Under the pieces are notes generated by a model. It ran no database searches, had not been told where the DNA came from, and saw nothing but the letters and a program-made list of their open reading frames with translations. A stretch of 64,000 nucleotides of DNA. It comes from an uncultured Prochlorococcus sp. (lineage in GTDB: Bacteria; Cyanobacteriota; Cyanobacteriia; PCC-6307; Cyanobiaceae). The stretch is from the NCBI RefSeq assembly GCF_902616385.1, contig NZ_CACMSM010000004.1, positions 1 to 64,000 on the forward strand. Direction: 5' to 3'. Below, in pieces: positions 28,873 through 38,237 of this stretch (positions are counted from its first letter, which is position 1; each line of letters opens with the position of its first letter). A program made the translations under genes and the position numbers.

Positions 28873-30222
28873 TCAGTAATTTGGCAATAATTCTTCTTCT
28901 ACATATTTAGTATGTATCTTACCCTGTTTAAATTTAGATTTATTCAGTAGGGTTAGATGAAAGTTAATTGTTGTTGGAATACCAGTTACTGCACATTCAT
29001 TTAAAGCCCTGTTCATACGTTTAATTGCAGTATTACGATCTTTTCCCCAAACTATTAATTTACCAATTAATGAGTCATAGAAAGGAGGTATTTCATAGCC
29101 TGTATAAACATGACTATCCACCCTTACACCTGGGCCACCAGGAGGAAGCCACCCAGTTATTTTTCCAGGGGATGGCCGGAAATTGTGAGAAGGATCTTCA
29201 GCATTAATTCTACATTCAATGGCATGACCGTTTAAATGGATATCATCCTGATTAAATTCCAAATTTGCTCCGCTAGCAATTTTAATTTGCTCAGCTATTA
29301 AATCAACTCCCGTAACCATTTCAGTAACAGGATGTTCAACTTGAATCCTAGTATTCATCTCCATAAAATAAAAATTATCATCCTCATCAACTAAAAATTC
29401 AACTGTCCCCGCTCCTTCGTAGCCGATACTTTTTGCAGCAGCGATAGCTGCATTTCCCATTTTTTTTCTTAGCTTAGTGTTAATTGCAGGACTGGGAGAC
29501 TCTTCTAGCAACTTCTGATGTCTTCTTTGAACTGAACAATCTCGCTCTCCTAAATGAACAACATTACCCGACCTGTCAGCCAAAATTTGAATTTCTACAT
29601 GCCTTGGCTTCTTTATAAATTTCTCCATATATAAACCATCATTACCAAAAGCTGCTTCTGCTTCGCCTTGAGCTGCTTTAAACATTTTTTCGAGATTATC
29701 ATAGTTTTCAACCAACCTCATACCTCTTCCACCACCTCCAGCAGTCGCTTTAATAATTACCGGATAGCCAATATCATCTGCCAATTTATAAGCCTCATCA
29801 ACATTTGATAACAAGCCTTTACTACCAGGTACTGTTGGAACTCCAACTGCTTCCATAGTTTCTTTAGCTGTAGATTTATCTCCCATAGATCTAATAGCTT
29901 TAGGAGATGGGCCAATAAAAACTATGCCGTGATCGTTACACATCTCAGCAAATTTATCATTTTCAGCAAGAAATCCATAACCAGGATGAATAGCATCTAC
30001 TCCTCTCGATGTAGCAGCAGCAAGTATATTTGGAATATTTAAATAACTCTTATTACTTAATGAATCTCCAACGCAAACCGCCTCATCAGCAAGCTGAACA
30101 TGCAATGCTTTTTTATCTACAGTGCTAAAAACTGCAACGGTTGCAATACCTAGTTCTCTACAACTTCTGACAATTCGTAAAGCTATTTCTCCACGATTAG
30201 CAATTAAAACTTTTTCAACCAT
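28873..30222 (-). CDS. accC: biotin carboxylase subunit of acetyl-CoA carboxylase
   Basis: ATP-grasp enzyme carboxylating biotin for fatty-acid synthesis. The N-terminus is [21 protein letters not shown], with the ATP-grasp glycine loop [12 protein letters not shown] near 165 and the catalytic region [19 protein letters not shown] near 285. 449 residues, standard. ATG start. The 260-bp 5' flank (30223-30482) shows no other gene before tRNA-Leu. Confidence 0.96.
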   Translation of the reverse strand: MVEKVLIANRGEIALRIVRSCRELGIATVAVFSTVDKKALHVQLADEAVCVGDSLSNKSYLNIPNILAAATSRGVDAIHPGYGFLAENDKFAEMCNDHGIVFIGPSPKAIRSMGDKSTAKETMEAVGVPTVPGSKGLLSNVDEAYKLADDIGYPVIIKATAGGGGRGMRLVENYDNLEKMFKAAQGEAEAAFGNDGLYMEKFIKKPRHVEIQILADRSGNVVHLGERDCSVQRRHQKLLEESPSPAINTKLRKKMGNAAIAAAKSIGYEGAGTVEFLVDEDDNFYFMEMNTRIQVEHPVTEMVTGVDLIAEQIKIASGANLEFNQDDIHLNGHAIECRINAEDPSHNFRPSPGKITGWLPPGGPGVRVDSHVYTGYEIPPFYDSLIGKLIVWGKDRNTAIKRMNRALNECAVTGIPTTINFHLTLLNKSKFKQGKIHTKYVEEELLPNY

Positions 30223-30482
30223 TATGAAAATAAAATTGAAGAAATGGAATGACTTAAAATAAAAAATTATTTGCCAAAGTATTCAACAAAATTTTTTAGT
30301 GATCAGAGGACATTTTTTACAATACAACCTAAAACGTTATATATGTATAAATATTTGTTTTATGCAATAGAAAAATTATTCATCAAATCCTAAAAAACTC
30401 TTTTCGAACTACATGCTTATTTCAGCTAATAATGTATGATATTTTTAAGGTTTAGGCATCCTCCAGTTGCTGAAAACCCTTT

Positions 30483-30564
30483 GCGGACGTGGCGGAATTG
30501 GTAGACGCGCACGTCTAAGGAGCGTGTGGCTTCGGCCTTGCGAGTTCAAGTCTCGCCGTCCGCA
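30483..30564 (+). tRNA. tRNA-Leu, apparent anticodon AAG
   Basis: The acceptor stem GCGGACG (30483-30489) pairs with CGTCCGC (30557-30563), with discriminator A at 30564. The T arm is GTTCAAGTC-like, and there is a long variable arm (GGCTTCGGCC), as in class II Leu tRNAs. The best anticodon arm is CACGT/GCGTG around loop CTAAGGA, with T33 in place and anticodon AAG. CCA is not encoded. The LpxB-like gene starts right behind. Confidence 0.93.
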
Positions 30565-30589
30565 TTTAATGTATTCTGGTTTAACTGCA

Positions 30590-31855
30590 ATGAAAAAAAA
30601 ATCAGTTGCAGTAGTTATAATTTCCAATGGTCCTGGTGAATTAACTACGTGGGTCAATCCTGTAGTGAATGAGCTTAATAAAATAAATAAATCACTGTGT
30701 GATGAAGATAAACACGATTTCACTCTTAGGTTAGTGCTTGTTCCTTGCCCAAATGCCACTGGTAAAGAATTTTTAGTTGCAAATTCATGGAATAAATTCG
30801 AATTAATTACAAAATCCAAAAATTTTTGGAAATTATTAATAAATCCACATTCTTTTGCTAATTGGCCAAAAAAAGGAGTAGTTATTTTCCTTGGTGGGGA
30901 TCAATTTTGGAGCATTTTATTAGCTAAAAGATTAGGTTATTTAAATATCACATATGCTGAATGGGTTGCGCGATGGCCTAAATGGACAGACGAAATTGCT
31001 GCCATGAATGTAAAAGTAAAAGAGTTTATACCTAAAAGATATAAATATAAATGTAAAGTCATTGGCGATTTGATGGCAGATATCAAACTTAATAGCGAAA
31101 TATCATTAAGAAATAAAGAAAAAAACTACATTGCATTGTTGCCTGGTTCGAAGAAAGCAAAGCTTTCTGTTGGGATTCCTTTCTTCTTAGAAGTTGCAGA
31201 TCATATCGCTGAAGAAAATCAAAATATAAATTTTATAATACCTGTTGCACCAACTACTGATAAAAGTGAATATTTATTTTTTCAAAGCAACAAAAATCCA
31301 ATTGCTAAATATTACTCATCAAAAATCAAAACAATTAAAAACTTCAAATCCTCTTGTTTTGATTATGTAATTGAAACATCAAAAAATACAAAGATTTATC
31401 TAATCAAGAAATATCCTTGCTATGAAATATTAAAAGAATGTGATCTTGCAATTACAACTGTAGGAGCAAATACTGCAGAATTAGCAGCAATTAGTCTTCC
31501 AATGTTAGTTGTTCTGCCAACTCAACATTTAAATATGATGAATGCCTGGGATGGTATTTTTGGAGTAATTGGAAAAGTTTCATTCATAAATAGATTCCTA
31601 ACTTTTATAATTAAAAATTTCTATTTTAAAAAAAGGAAGTTTTTTGCTTGGCCAAATATTAAAGCTAAAAGAATGATTGTCCCTGAAAGGATAGGTAATA
31701 TTTCTCCAATAAAAATTGCAAGAGAAGTATTATTTCTTATTAAAAATAGAGATCAATTAAAAAGTATTAGGGATAATCTACATAAAGAAAGAGGAAATAA
31801 AGGTGCTGCGAAAAAACTTGCTTCTATAATTGTTAATTCAATAAAAAAACTTTAA
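30590..31855 (+). CDS. LpxB-like (lipid-A-disaccharide-synthase-related) glycosyltransferase
   Basis: GT-B-type protein with IISNGPGELTTWVNPVVNEL at the N-terminus, IALLPGSKKAKLSVGIPFFLEVADHI in the middle and TTVGANTAELAAISLPMLVVLPTQHLNMMNAWDG near 320. These match the LpxB-like family conserved in cyanobacteria, whose substrate is unproven. The open frame extends back through the tRNA, but the ATG at 30590 (or at 30569, five bases after the tRNA) is the credible start. About 421 residues. Confidence 0.8.
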   Translation: MKKKSVAVVIISNGPGELTTWVNPVVNELNKINKSLCDEDKHDFTLRLVLVPCPNATGKEFLVANSWNKFELITKSKNFWKLLINPHSFANWPKKGVVIFLGGDQFWSILLAKRLGYLNITYAEWVARWPKWTDEIAAMNVKVKEFIPKRYKYKCKVIGDLMADIKLNSEISLRNKEKNYIALLPGSKKAKLSVGIPFFLEVADHIAEENQNINFIIPVAPTTDKSEYLFFQSNKNPIAKYYSSKIKTIKNFKSSCFDYVIETSKNTKIYLIKKYPCYEILKECDLAITTVGANTAELAAISLPMLVVLPTQHLNMMNAWDGIFGVIGKVSFINRFLTFIIKNFYFKKRKFFAWPNIKAKRMIVPERIGNISPIKIAREVLFLIKNRDQLKSIRDNLHKERGNKGAAKKLASIIVNSIKKL

Positions 31856-31858
31856 CAA

Positions 31859-32902
31859 TTACCAGGGATCATCAATTTCAAACTTTTCTGATTTTTTGTT
31901 ATCTTGAACCAAATTTTTTTCATCTAGTGGTTCAATATCTAAAGTTTCAGTTGCATTTTGAATTGGTCTTTTCGAAACTAAATTAGTAGTTGATTGTTTC
32001 TTTTGCTTTAAATCAATTTTGTTTTTTTCATCTATTTGATTAAGACTATTTTGATTCTCGATCTGATCAGAATCATCATTATCCATATATAGCCTTTTTC
32101 TGTTACTGATTTCATCTGTGGAACCTTTTATTTCAACATATTCAAGTTCATCTTCATAATCATCTTCATAATCATCTTCTTCAACAACTTCTTCATATTG
32201 CTCGGCCAAATTGTTTTGCTGTTCTGATTCAGAACCTGAAAGTAACTGATTCTCAACAGGTACAAGATTGGCTGAGTATCCATTTACTTCCCTTTCATCC
32301 CATGAAGAACCCCCGACTCCAAGTTTTTCAAGTAGTCCACTGCTTAGTTGCTTCAATTTCTCTTCCGCACCTTCATAAACAATAATCCTATCAGTACCAC
32401 TACTTACAATTTCCTCAACAGGTATTTCCCAAGTACTTAAAACTCCCTCACCTAAAAGCGGAACACCAACAGCACCCACAACGAGAGATATCAAATCTCC
32501 AGTCTCAATATCAAAAGAAAAGCCAAGAACTCTTCCTAAAAGTTGTCCAGATTCTGTAATCACTTGACAATTAATTACCTTCCCATATCTTTCTGGAGAA
32601 AAACTCTCACTCAAAGAATCTAGGGAGTCAACTAATATGACATCTCCAACTTGCTTTATACTTTCTAAAGGCATCCATTTTGGCAAACCTGGTAAAAATC
32701 TTGTAAGTGGATTATCTCTTAGTCCCAAAGCGACCACCTCCCTCCTATCGATATCAACAACAACTTCGCCAACTACGCCCAGACGCCTCCCAGTATCTGT
32801 AGTTATAACTTGTGTTCCCATTAATTCTGACCTTAACCATAAACGTTCGCTAGGAACCGAGTTAGGGAGATTCTTATTAGTAGATGTGTTAGACAAGCTC
32901 AT
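31859..32902 (-). CDS. PRC-barrel domain protein with acidic tail
   Basis: Two PRC-barrel-like domains lie at about residues 20-85 (RSELMGTQVITTDTGRRLGVVGEVVVDI) and 100-170 (GKVINCQVITESGQLLGRVLGFSF). An acidic, disordered C-terminus contains VVEEDDYEDDYEDELEY. PRC barrels bind RNA-processing or photosynthetic complexes; cyanobacterial members have been linked to photosystem biogenesis. No specific role can be read. ATG start. It follows smc on the same strand with about 45 bases between. Confidence 0.8.
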   Translation of the reverse strand: MSLSNTSTNKNLPNSVPSERLWLRSELMGTQVITTDTGRRLGVVGEVVVDIDRREVVALGLRDNPLTRFLPGLPKWMPLESIKQVGDVILVDSLDSLSESFSPERYGKVINCQVITESGQLLGRVLGFSFDIETGDLISLVVGAVGVPLLGEGVLSTWEIPVEEIVSSGTDRIIVYEGAEEKLKQLSSGLLEKLGVGGSSWDEREVNGYSANLVPVENQLLSGSESEQQNNLAEQYEEVVEEDDYEDDYEDELEYVEIKGSTDEISNRKRLYMDNDDSDQIENQNSLNQIDEKNKIDLKQKKQSTTNLVSKRPIQNATETLDIEPLDEKNLVQDNKKSEKFEIDDPW

Positions 32903-32947
32903 TAATTTCTTTCTATCATTCTGACGTATAAATTTAAAAAAGTGAGT

Positions 32948-35900
32948 TTATGCAGCATTTGGTAACCCAAGAACTTGAGTATTAGCACCTCTTGCTTGCG
33001 CAACCCCAATTGTTCGTTCAGACGCATTAATCATAGGTCTTCTATGACTTACGACTATAAATTGAGCATTTGATGACTGATTCGATATTAGCTTTGACAA
33101 TCTTTCAACATTAATACCATCTAAAAAACTATCAACCTCATCTAATGCATAAAAAGGTGAAGGTTTGTACTTTTGCAAAGCAAATAAAAAACTTAAAGCA
33201 GTTAAAGATTTTTCACCACCTGACATAGAGGCTAATCTTCTGACATTTTTTCCCTTAGGATGAGCCACTAAAGTTAATCCTCCTTCTAAAGGAGAATTAG
33301 GATTTTCAAGTTGTAAAAATCCATCTCCATCAGATAAATTTGCAAAAATTTCTCTAAAATGTCTATCAACCTCTTTAAATGCTTGCATAAAAGCCTCCTG
33401 ACGCATCGTAGATACGGTTTCTATTCTCAACAATAATTCAGATCTTTCATTTGATAGAATTTCTAATTTTTCTCGCAAACCATTTAATCTCTCAATTAAT
33501 TCTTCTAGTTCATCAAGAGCCAACATATTAACAGGTTCTAAGCTTTGTAGTTTTGTATTTATGATTGAAATTTCTGATTGCAAAGATTCAAGACTCTTCC
33601 CTTCATATTCTCCAAACTCTGGGTAAGGATTAGGTAAATCTTTTTTATAATTTTCTAATTTTATTTTCTCGCTCCTCATCTCTTCTTTAAGAGAATCCAT
33701 ATCCCTTTCAAGATATTCAAGCTTCAACAGATAGTTATTATATTCTTGCCTTTTATTTGAAATTGAAGAGTTTAATTCATCTCTTTTCCTTCTCAACAAA
33801 CCTAAATCCTTCTCTAGAGAATTTTTTTGATTATCGAGATCTAAAAGCTCTTTTTTAAATTCATCTCTTTTTTCTATCCATTCACTATGAGCAATTGCAA
33901 GTTGTTTGATAGATTCCTGCAAGTTTTTTTCTTGCAGTAAAGTAATTTTTAATGAATTATTGATGCGCTCTTTATTTAAAGCAAATTGATTCTTTTTATC
34001 TATTAATGTATCCCTATCATTATTAAGTAATTCAAGTTTTTTATCAAGATTATTAAATTCGTTATTAAAAGCTATTAATGATGATTTTTGATTTTTTTCA
34101 TAATTTGCCTTTTGAATGTTTTGTAATTGATCAAACTTATCGTGATAAGGCTTCAATTCATTTTTTAAATGATCTAACTCGTTAACTAATAATTTATTAG
34201 CAGTATCAAGTTTATTTAATCTCGATTCACAATACTTAATTCTTTGCGTAACAGCCTTAAGAGAATCTTGATTTACTTCAATTTCTTTGTTAAATGAGGC
34301 ACAATCCTCAATTATTTGACTGCGGTTAGAATTTAACTTACTAAGTCTATTATTTTTTATTATCAAATCATTATTTGACTCTTTTAAAGCTTCTTCGATA
34401 ACTAATAATCTTTCTCTTATAGGACTTGATTCATCAATATCATTATTAATTCCAAACCTATAAGCCAAATCTTTATTTAACTTACTACCTCCTGTAATAG
34501 CACCACTTGCTTCAAATAATTCACCACTTAAGGTGACCAACCTATTTTTTTGTGTAGATAACCTAGCTGAAGATAAGTCTGAAAAAACCAAAGTATCTCC
34601 AAAAACATATCGAAAAACATCTGAATAGACCTCATCAAAAGTAATTAGATTAATAGCTTTATCAATAAATCCCTTCTCCCTGTTATTTTCAAATCTTGAA
34701 ATTGCATAATTCTTTTTTTGACTTTTAATTCTATTTAAAGGTAAGAAAGTTAATCTTCCCGCTTTCTTCTTTTTAAGGATTTCAATTGCTTTAGCAGCAA
34801 TATGATCATTATCAACAACAATTTGTCCTAATCTATTTCCAGCAGCAATTTCTAATGCATATCTATTTTTCTCACTGACCTCTCCAAGTTGAGCTACATA
34901 GCCATGTATACCCTCTAACCCTGCCTCTAAGAGAATTCTGAGAGCATATGAACCTCTTGATTCGTTTAAAGCTTCTTTTCTGCTTTCGAATCTAGATAAA
35001 TCCTTTTCAAGCCTTAATTGCTCGTTGTTTAGCCTTGATTTAGTTTTAATTAATAAATCAATTTCATTTTTCAAAGAATTAATTTCTGAGCTATTACTTA
35101 CCAGGTTTTTATTCTTTGTATCGGATGTCTCTTTTTTTCTTTGATTTCCCTCAGAAAGTTTCTGCCTTTCTAAGTCTAAGGAATCAATCTGAGACAATAT
35201 CTCATCTTTTTGAATATTATTTTGAATAGTTTCTTCTTCAATTTTCCTTTTTTTTATTTCCAAAGGATTAATTTGATTTTTTATACTTTCAAGCTCAGCA
35301 TTTAATTTGATACTTTGTTTTGAGAATTCTCCAGATTCTCCAGCCGCATCAGAAAGTTTTTTTCTAGATAGTTTGTGTTTTAAAGTGAGATCATCAATTT
35401 GCAAGTTCAATTGATTTAAAAAATTATCATCGAAATTTTCATATCTCATCTTTTCTGACTCGATATTCCTCTTAGAAATAGCAATTTCATCTCTCTGCTT
35501 TTGTAATTTAATACCTTCTTCTTTATTCAGACTTGATATCCTATCAAGTTCTCTCAAGCTAGAATTAATACTTCCAATATCAGAATTCACTTTTATCAAT
35601 TTATCTTCTCCTTTCTCCTTAAGCTCATCAACCAGTATTTTCAAAGCATTTTCTAGGACTGATATTTCTTTAGTAATAGATTCTTTTTGTTTATTAAATA
35701 ATATTTTATTTTTTTCAATTTCACTTCCTTTTTTTTCTATAGATTCAACATGCTTAACTTGTTTATCAAAAATAAGAACTTTTTCTAATTCCTTTATTTG
35801 TAGTAGTTTTGCCTTTAACTCTTTATATCGCTTTGCTTTTTCACATTCTTTTTCAAGCTTATTCTTAGTAGATTGCAATTCATTTTCTAAAATTTCACAT

Positions 35901-36538
35901 CTTTCTTGTCTTTCGAAAACGTCATTTAATTTTGCATTAGTTTGTTCAATTCTTGTATCAAAAAGTGCGACTCCTGCTAATTCATCAATAAGATTTCTCC
36001 TCTCCTTATTATTCATTGATACTATTCTTGTTACATCACCCTGCATAACAACATTGCTGCCCTCAGGATCAACACTAATATCTCTTAATATTCTCTGTAT
36101 TTGTTGCAAGGTACATTGTTTTCCATCAGAAGTATACGTAGAGGCATAAGAACCACCTGGCATAAGCCTTAATTTTCTAGAAACTACCCATTCTTTTTGA
36201 CCTTTATTAAGGTCAATTTCTTCTTCTTCTAGTTCCAAAGGCGGAAGGTCCTCTCTGGGGGACCAATCTTGAATATTAAATTTTACCGATACAGATGTTT
36301 CCGATGACTTACCCTCTTTAACTTTTGAGTTATTTATTAGATCTGGCAATCTTTCAGCCCTCATCCCTCTACTATTAGCTAGACCTAAGCAGAATAATAT
36401 TCCATCTAAAATATTACTTTTCCCAGAACCGTTAGGACCCGTAACCACAGTAAAACCTTCTTCAAGAGGAATTTTTACATTTCCCCCAAAAGATTTAAAA
36501 TTTTCAAACTCGACCTGATTGATATGTACCAATCTCAA
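32948..36538 (-). CDS. smc: chromosome segregation ATPase SMC
   Basis: 1196-residue SMC. Walker A VTGPNGSGKSNILDGI is near residue 33. Long coiled coils flank a hinge around 520-680 (GLEGIHGYVAQLGEV ... LSGELFEASGAITGGS). The C-terminal head has the signature MSGGEKSLTALSFLFALQ and Walker B FYALDEVDSFLDG. It condenses and organises the chromosome with ScpAB. The start is TTG at 36538, or a second TTG two codons later. Immediately upstream of the PRC-barrel gene. Confidence 0.95.
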   Translation of the reverse strand: MRLVHINQVEFENFKSFGGNVKIPLEEGFTVVTGPNGSGKSNILDGILFCLGLANSRGMRAERLPDLINNSKVKEGKSSETSVSVKFNIQDWSPREDLPPLELEEEEIDLNKGQKEWVVSRKLRLMPGGSYASTYTSDGKQCTLQQIQRILRDISVDPEGSNVVMQGDVTRIVSMNNKERRNLIDELAGVALFDTRIEQTNAKLNDVFERQERCEILENELQSTKNKLEKECEKAKRYKELKAKLLQIKELEKVLIFDKQVKHVESIEKKGSEIEKNKILFNKQKESITKEISVLENALKILVDELKEKGEDKLIKVNSDIGSINSSLRELDRISSLNKEEGIKLQKQRDEIAISKRNIESEKMRYENFDDNFLNQLNLQIDDLTLKHKLSRKKLSDAAGESGEFSKQSIKLNAELESIKNQINPLEIKKRKIEEETIQNNIQKDEILSQIDSLDLERQKLSEGNQRKKETSDTKNKNLVSNSSEINSLKNEIDLLIKTKSRLNNEQLRLEKDLSRFESRKEALNESRGSYALRILLEAGLEGIHGYVAQLGEVSEKNRYALEIAAGNRLGQIVVDNDHIAAKAIEILKKKKAGRLTFLPLNRIKSQKKNYAISRFENNREKGFIDKAINLITFDEVYSDVFRYVFGDTLVFSDLSSARLSTQKNRLVTLSGELFEASGAITGGSKLNKDLAYRFGINNDIDESSPIRERLLVIEEALKESNNDLIIKNNRLSKLNSNRSQIIEDCASFNKEIEVNQDSLKAVTQRIKYCESRLNKLDTANKLLVNELDHLKNELKPYHDKFDQLQNIQKANYEKNQKSSLIAFNNEFNNLDKKLELLNNDRDTLIDKKNQFALNKERINNSLKITLLQEKNLQESIKQLAIAHSEWIEKRDEFKKELLDLDNQKNSLEKDLGLLRRKRDELNSSISNKRQEYNNYLLKLEYLERDMDSLKEEMRSEKIKLENYKKDLPNPYPEFGEYEGKSLESLQSEISIINTKLQSLEPVNMLALDELEELIERLNGLREKLEILSNERSELLLRIETVSTMRQEAFMQAFKEVDRHFREIFANLSDGDGFLQLENPNSPLEGGLTLVAHPKGKNVRRLASMSGGEKSLTALSFLFALQKYKPSPFYALDEVDSFLDGINVERLSKLISNQSSNAQFIVVSHRRPMINASERTIGVAQARGANTQVLGLPNAA

Positions 36539-36614
36539 GTCTCAATAGCTAAATAAGAATAACTAATTTGCAAAAATTCTCAATAGAAATATTACGTTTA
36601 TTTATAAATGAATA

Positions 36615-36977
36615 TTAATAATTTTTGCTCAATCTACAAGAATTACCAGAAATTTCAAACAAACCGTAAAGAAGTTTACCATCCAAAATGAATCGATAAT
36701 ATTCAGAGTCTAATTTATCAGAAACAATTTTAAATATTCCATGATCAATTCTTTTTACAAACCCTCTATTATCAGAAAGTTCATGTTCTATCCTGGATAA
36801 CCATACAAGTCTATGATTTGGCTGCTTAGAAATTTCTATAGAAGCTTGATTTAATAAAGGTAGTTTTAAAAATTTCCAAGTTAAACAATCTATTCCATTT
36901 TCAACAAGGAAATCATAATGAATATCAAAAGAGTCAGCAGAAATAACTTTATGTTCAAGCAAAACCCATTTGTTCAT
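36615..36977 (-). CDS. possible stand-alone LigD-type 3'-phosphoesterase-like protein
   Basis: 120-residue protein starting MNKWVLLEHK. The pattern HYDFLVENGIDCLTWKF followed by HRLVWLSRIEHELSDNRG and RIDHGIFKI resembles the phosphoesterase domain of bacterial LigD, whose consensus has an H...HYDFRLE block and a later HPLEY-like histidine. Matching residues would be His9, His20, Asp22 and His65. The Arg of DFRLE is Leu here. The similarity is by eye only and may reflect fold without activity. Transcribed toward smc, with about 76 bases between. Confidence 0.55.
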   Translation of the reverse strand: MNKWVLLEHKVISADSFDIHYDFLVENGIDCLTWKFLKLPLLNQASIEISKQPNHRLVWLSRIEHELSDNRGFVKRIDHGIFKIVSDKLDSEYYRFILDGKLLYGLFEISGNSCRLSKNY

Positions 36978-37060
36978 TATTTAATTGATAAATAAATCGA
37001 ATTAATTTTCAAAACAAAGTTGAGGCAAAGATATATTTTATGAAAGATGGTTACTGTTAT

Positions 37061-37216
37061 TTAATTACTTGCATCAGGAACAAATCTTAAAGCAATAAAT
37101 AGCAAACTTCCAGCTCCAGCAATAGCTGCAGCTACTAATCCAAAATCTGTAGGGATTGTGCGAGATGCAAAAATTAATGATGCAAATGTAATATCCATGA
37201 TGAAATTTAAACTCAT
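37061..37216 (-). CDS. 51-aa small membrane protein
   Basis: Starts MSLNFIMDITFASLIFASRT with a second hydrophobic segment LVAAAIAGAGSLLFIALRF and ends VPDASN. ATG start at 37216; an internal ATG (MDITFAS) six codons later is an alternative. Size and profile resemble small thylakoid subunits, but I do not recognise it as any named one. Confidence 0.6.
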   Translation of the reverse strand: MSLNFIMDITFASLIFASRTIPTDFGLVAAAIAGAGSLLFIALRFVPDASN

Positions 37217-37386
37217 TTAATAAATTCAGTATTAGCTTAACAAAACCTTCTTGCAGAACAGACTAGATAAATAAAATGTAAATAAACTTTTATATGTTTA
37301 TATTCTATATAATTAGAACAATTCTTTAGATAAGGGTTCCAAATTAAGAAAATAGGGTCTAATCTTAAAATAAATGAGTTTAAATA

Positions 37387-37848
37387 ATGGAGACTTACGA
37401 TCCTCCCAAAGAAGTAGAAGAAAAAGAAAATAACTCTGATCTTCCTGAAAAAGAAGTTATCTCGGAAAAATGGTTACTTGAAAAAATTGACAGTTTAATA
37501 CCTCTAATAAAAGAAAAATGGCCTAACATTGGACAACAAGCCCTAGAAGCCACAAAAGGGAGTATTGATGATTTAGTTGAAATCATAGCTACCCATAGTG
37601 GAACTTCAGTAATTGGAATAAAAAGCCAACTATTTGAAATAATTGATTCAATCAGAGAAAATAATTGGGAAATATCAGAAAAAATTGAACCAATCGAAAG
37701 TCAATTAGAAGAATTATTAGAAGAACTTAACAATACACTTAGACCAAAAATAGAAAATCCAATAAGAAAAAAACCACTTTTATCTATTGCTATTGCGGCT
37801 GGTATTGGTTTACTAATAGGAACTCTACTAAACGGTGGCAGAAAATAA
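37387..37848 (+). CDS. hypothetical protein with C-terminal membrane anchor (DUF883/YqjD-like)
   Basis: 153 residues: an acidic helical region (1-130) and a single C-terminal membrane segment RKKPLLSIAIAAGIGLLIGTLL preceded by a basic patch and followed by GGRK. This layout resembles ElaB/YqjD (DUF883) proteins that tether ribosomes or complexes to the membrane. The next gene begins directly after its stop, a YqjD-YqjE-like pairing, which supports the call. Confidence 0.7.
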   Translation: METYDPPKEVEEKENNSDLPEKEVISEKWLLEKIDSLIPLIKEKWPNIGQQALEATKGSIDDLVEIIATHSGTSVIGIKSQLFEIIDSIRENNWEISEKIEPIESQLEELLEELNNTLRPKIENPIRKKPLLSIAIAAGIGLLIGTLLNGGRK

Positions 37849-37849
37849 T

Positions 37850-38236
37850 ATGGAAAAACCAAAAAATAAAAACTTTGCAAATACTGCCTCCAGAATTTCA
37901 GCGATCGCAAGTTCAGTGATGGATTTGCATGTAAGAATAGCTCTTCAAGAAGTAGATAGAGAAAAAAGAAGATTAATTAGTGGTGGATTATTTTTGGCAA
38001 TTGGAAGCACATTATTATTAATAGTACTAATTTGCATCCATATTATTTTTTATGTTTTTCTAACGAAATATAATAATTGGAATATTGAATATAATTTATT
38101 ACTTATGATATTTATCGATTTATTTCTTGCAGGCTTAAGTTTGAAGCTTGGAGGAAAATTAGCCAAGGGACCTTATCTTCCTCAAACGTTAGAGGGTTTA
38201 GGCAAGACAACAAAGGCCGTTTTAGGTAAAAAATAA
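37850..38236 (+). CDS. phage-holin-superfamily / YqjE-like membrane protein
   Basis: 128 residues starting MEKPKNKNFANTASR, with two membrane helices (about 55-80 and 88-110) and amphipathic ends, matching the YqjE/DUF1469 'putative actinobacterial holin X' pattern. The ATG at 37850 begins one base after the upstream stop; an earlier GTG at 37835 overlaps that gene and is less likely. It probably works with the DUF883-like partner at the membrane. Confidence 0.7.
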   Translation: MEKPKNKNFANTASRISAIASSVMDLHVRIALQEVDREKRRLISGGLFLAIGSTLLLIVLICIHIIFYVFLTKYNNWNIEYNLLLMIFIDLFLAGLSLKLGGKLAKGPYLPQTLEGLGKTTKAVLGKK

Positions 38237-38237
38237 A

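Noticed and set aside
30467..30589. N-terminal extension of the LpxB-like gene running through tRNA-Leu
   Set aside because: It would translate the tRNA sequence; the ATG at 30590 starts the recognisable family N-terminus.
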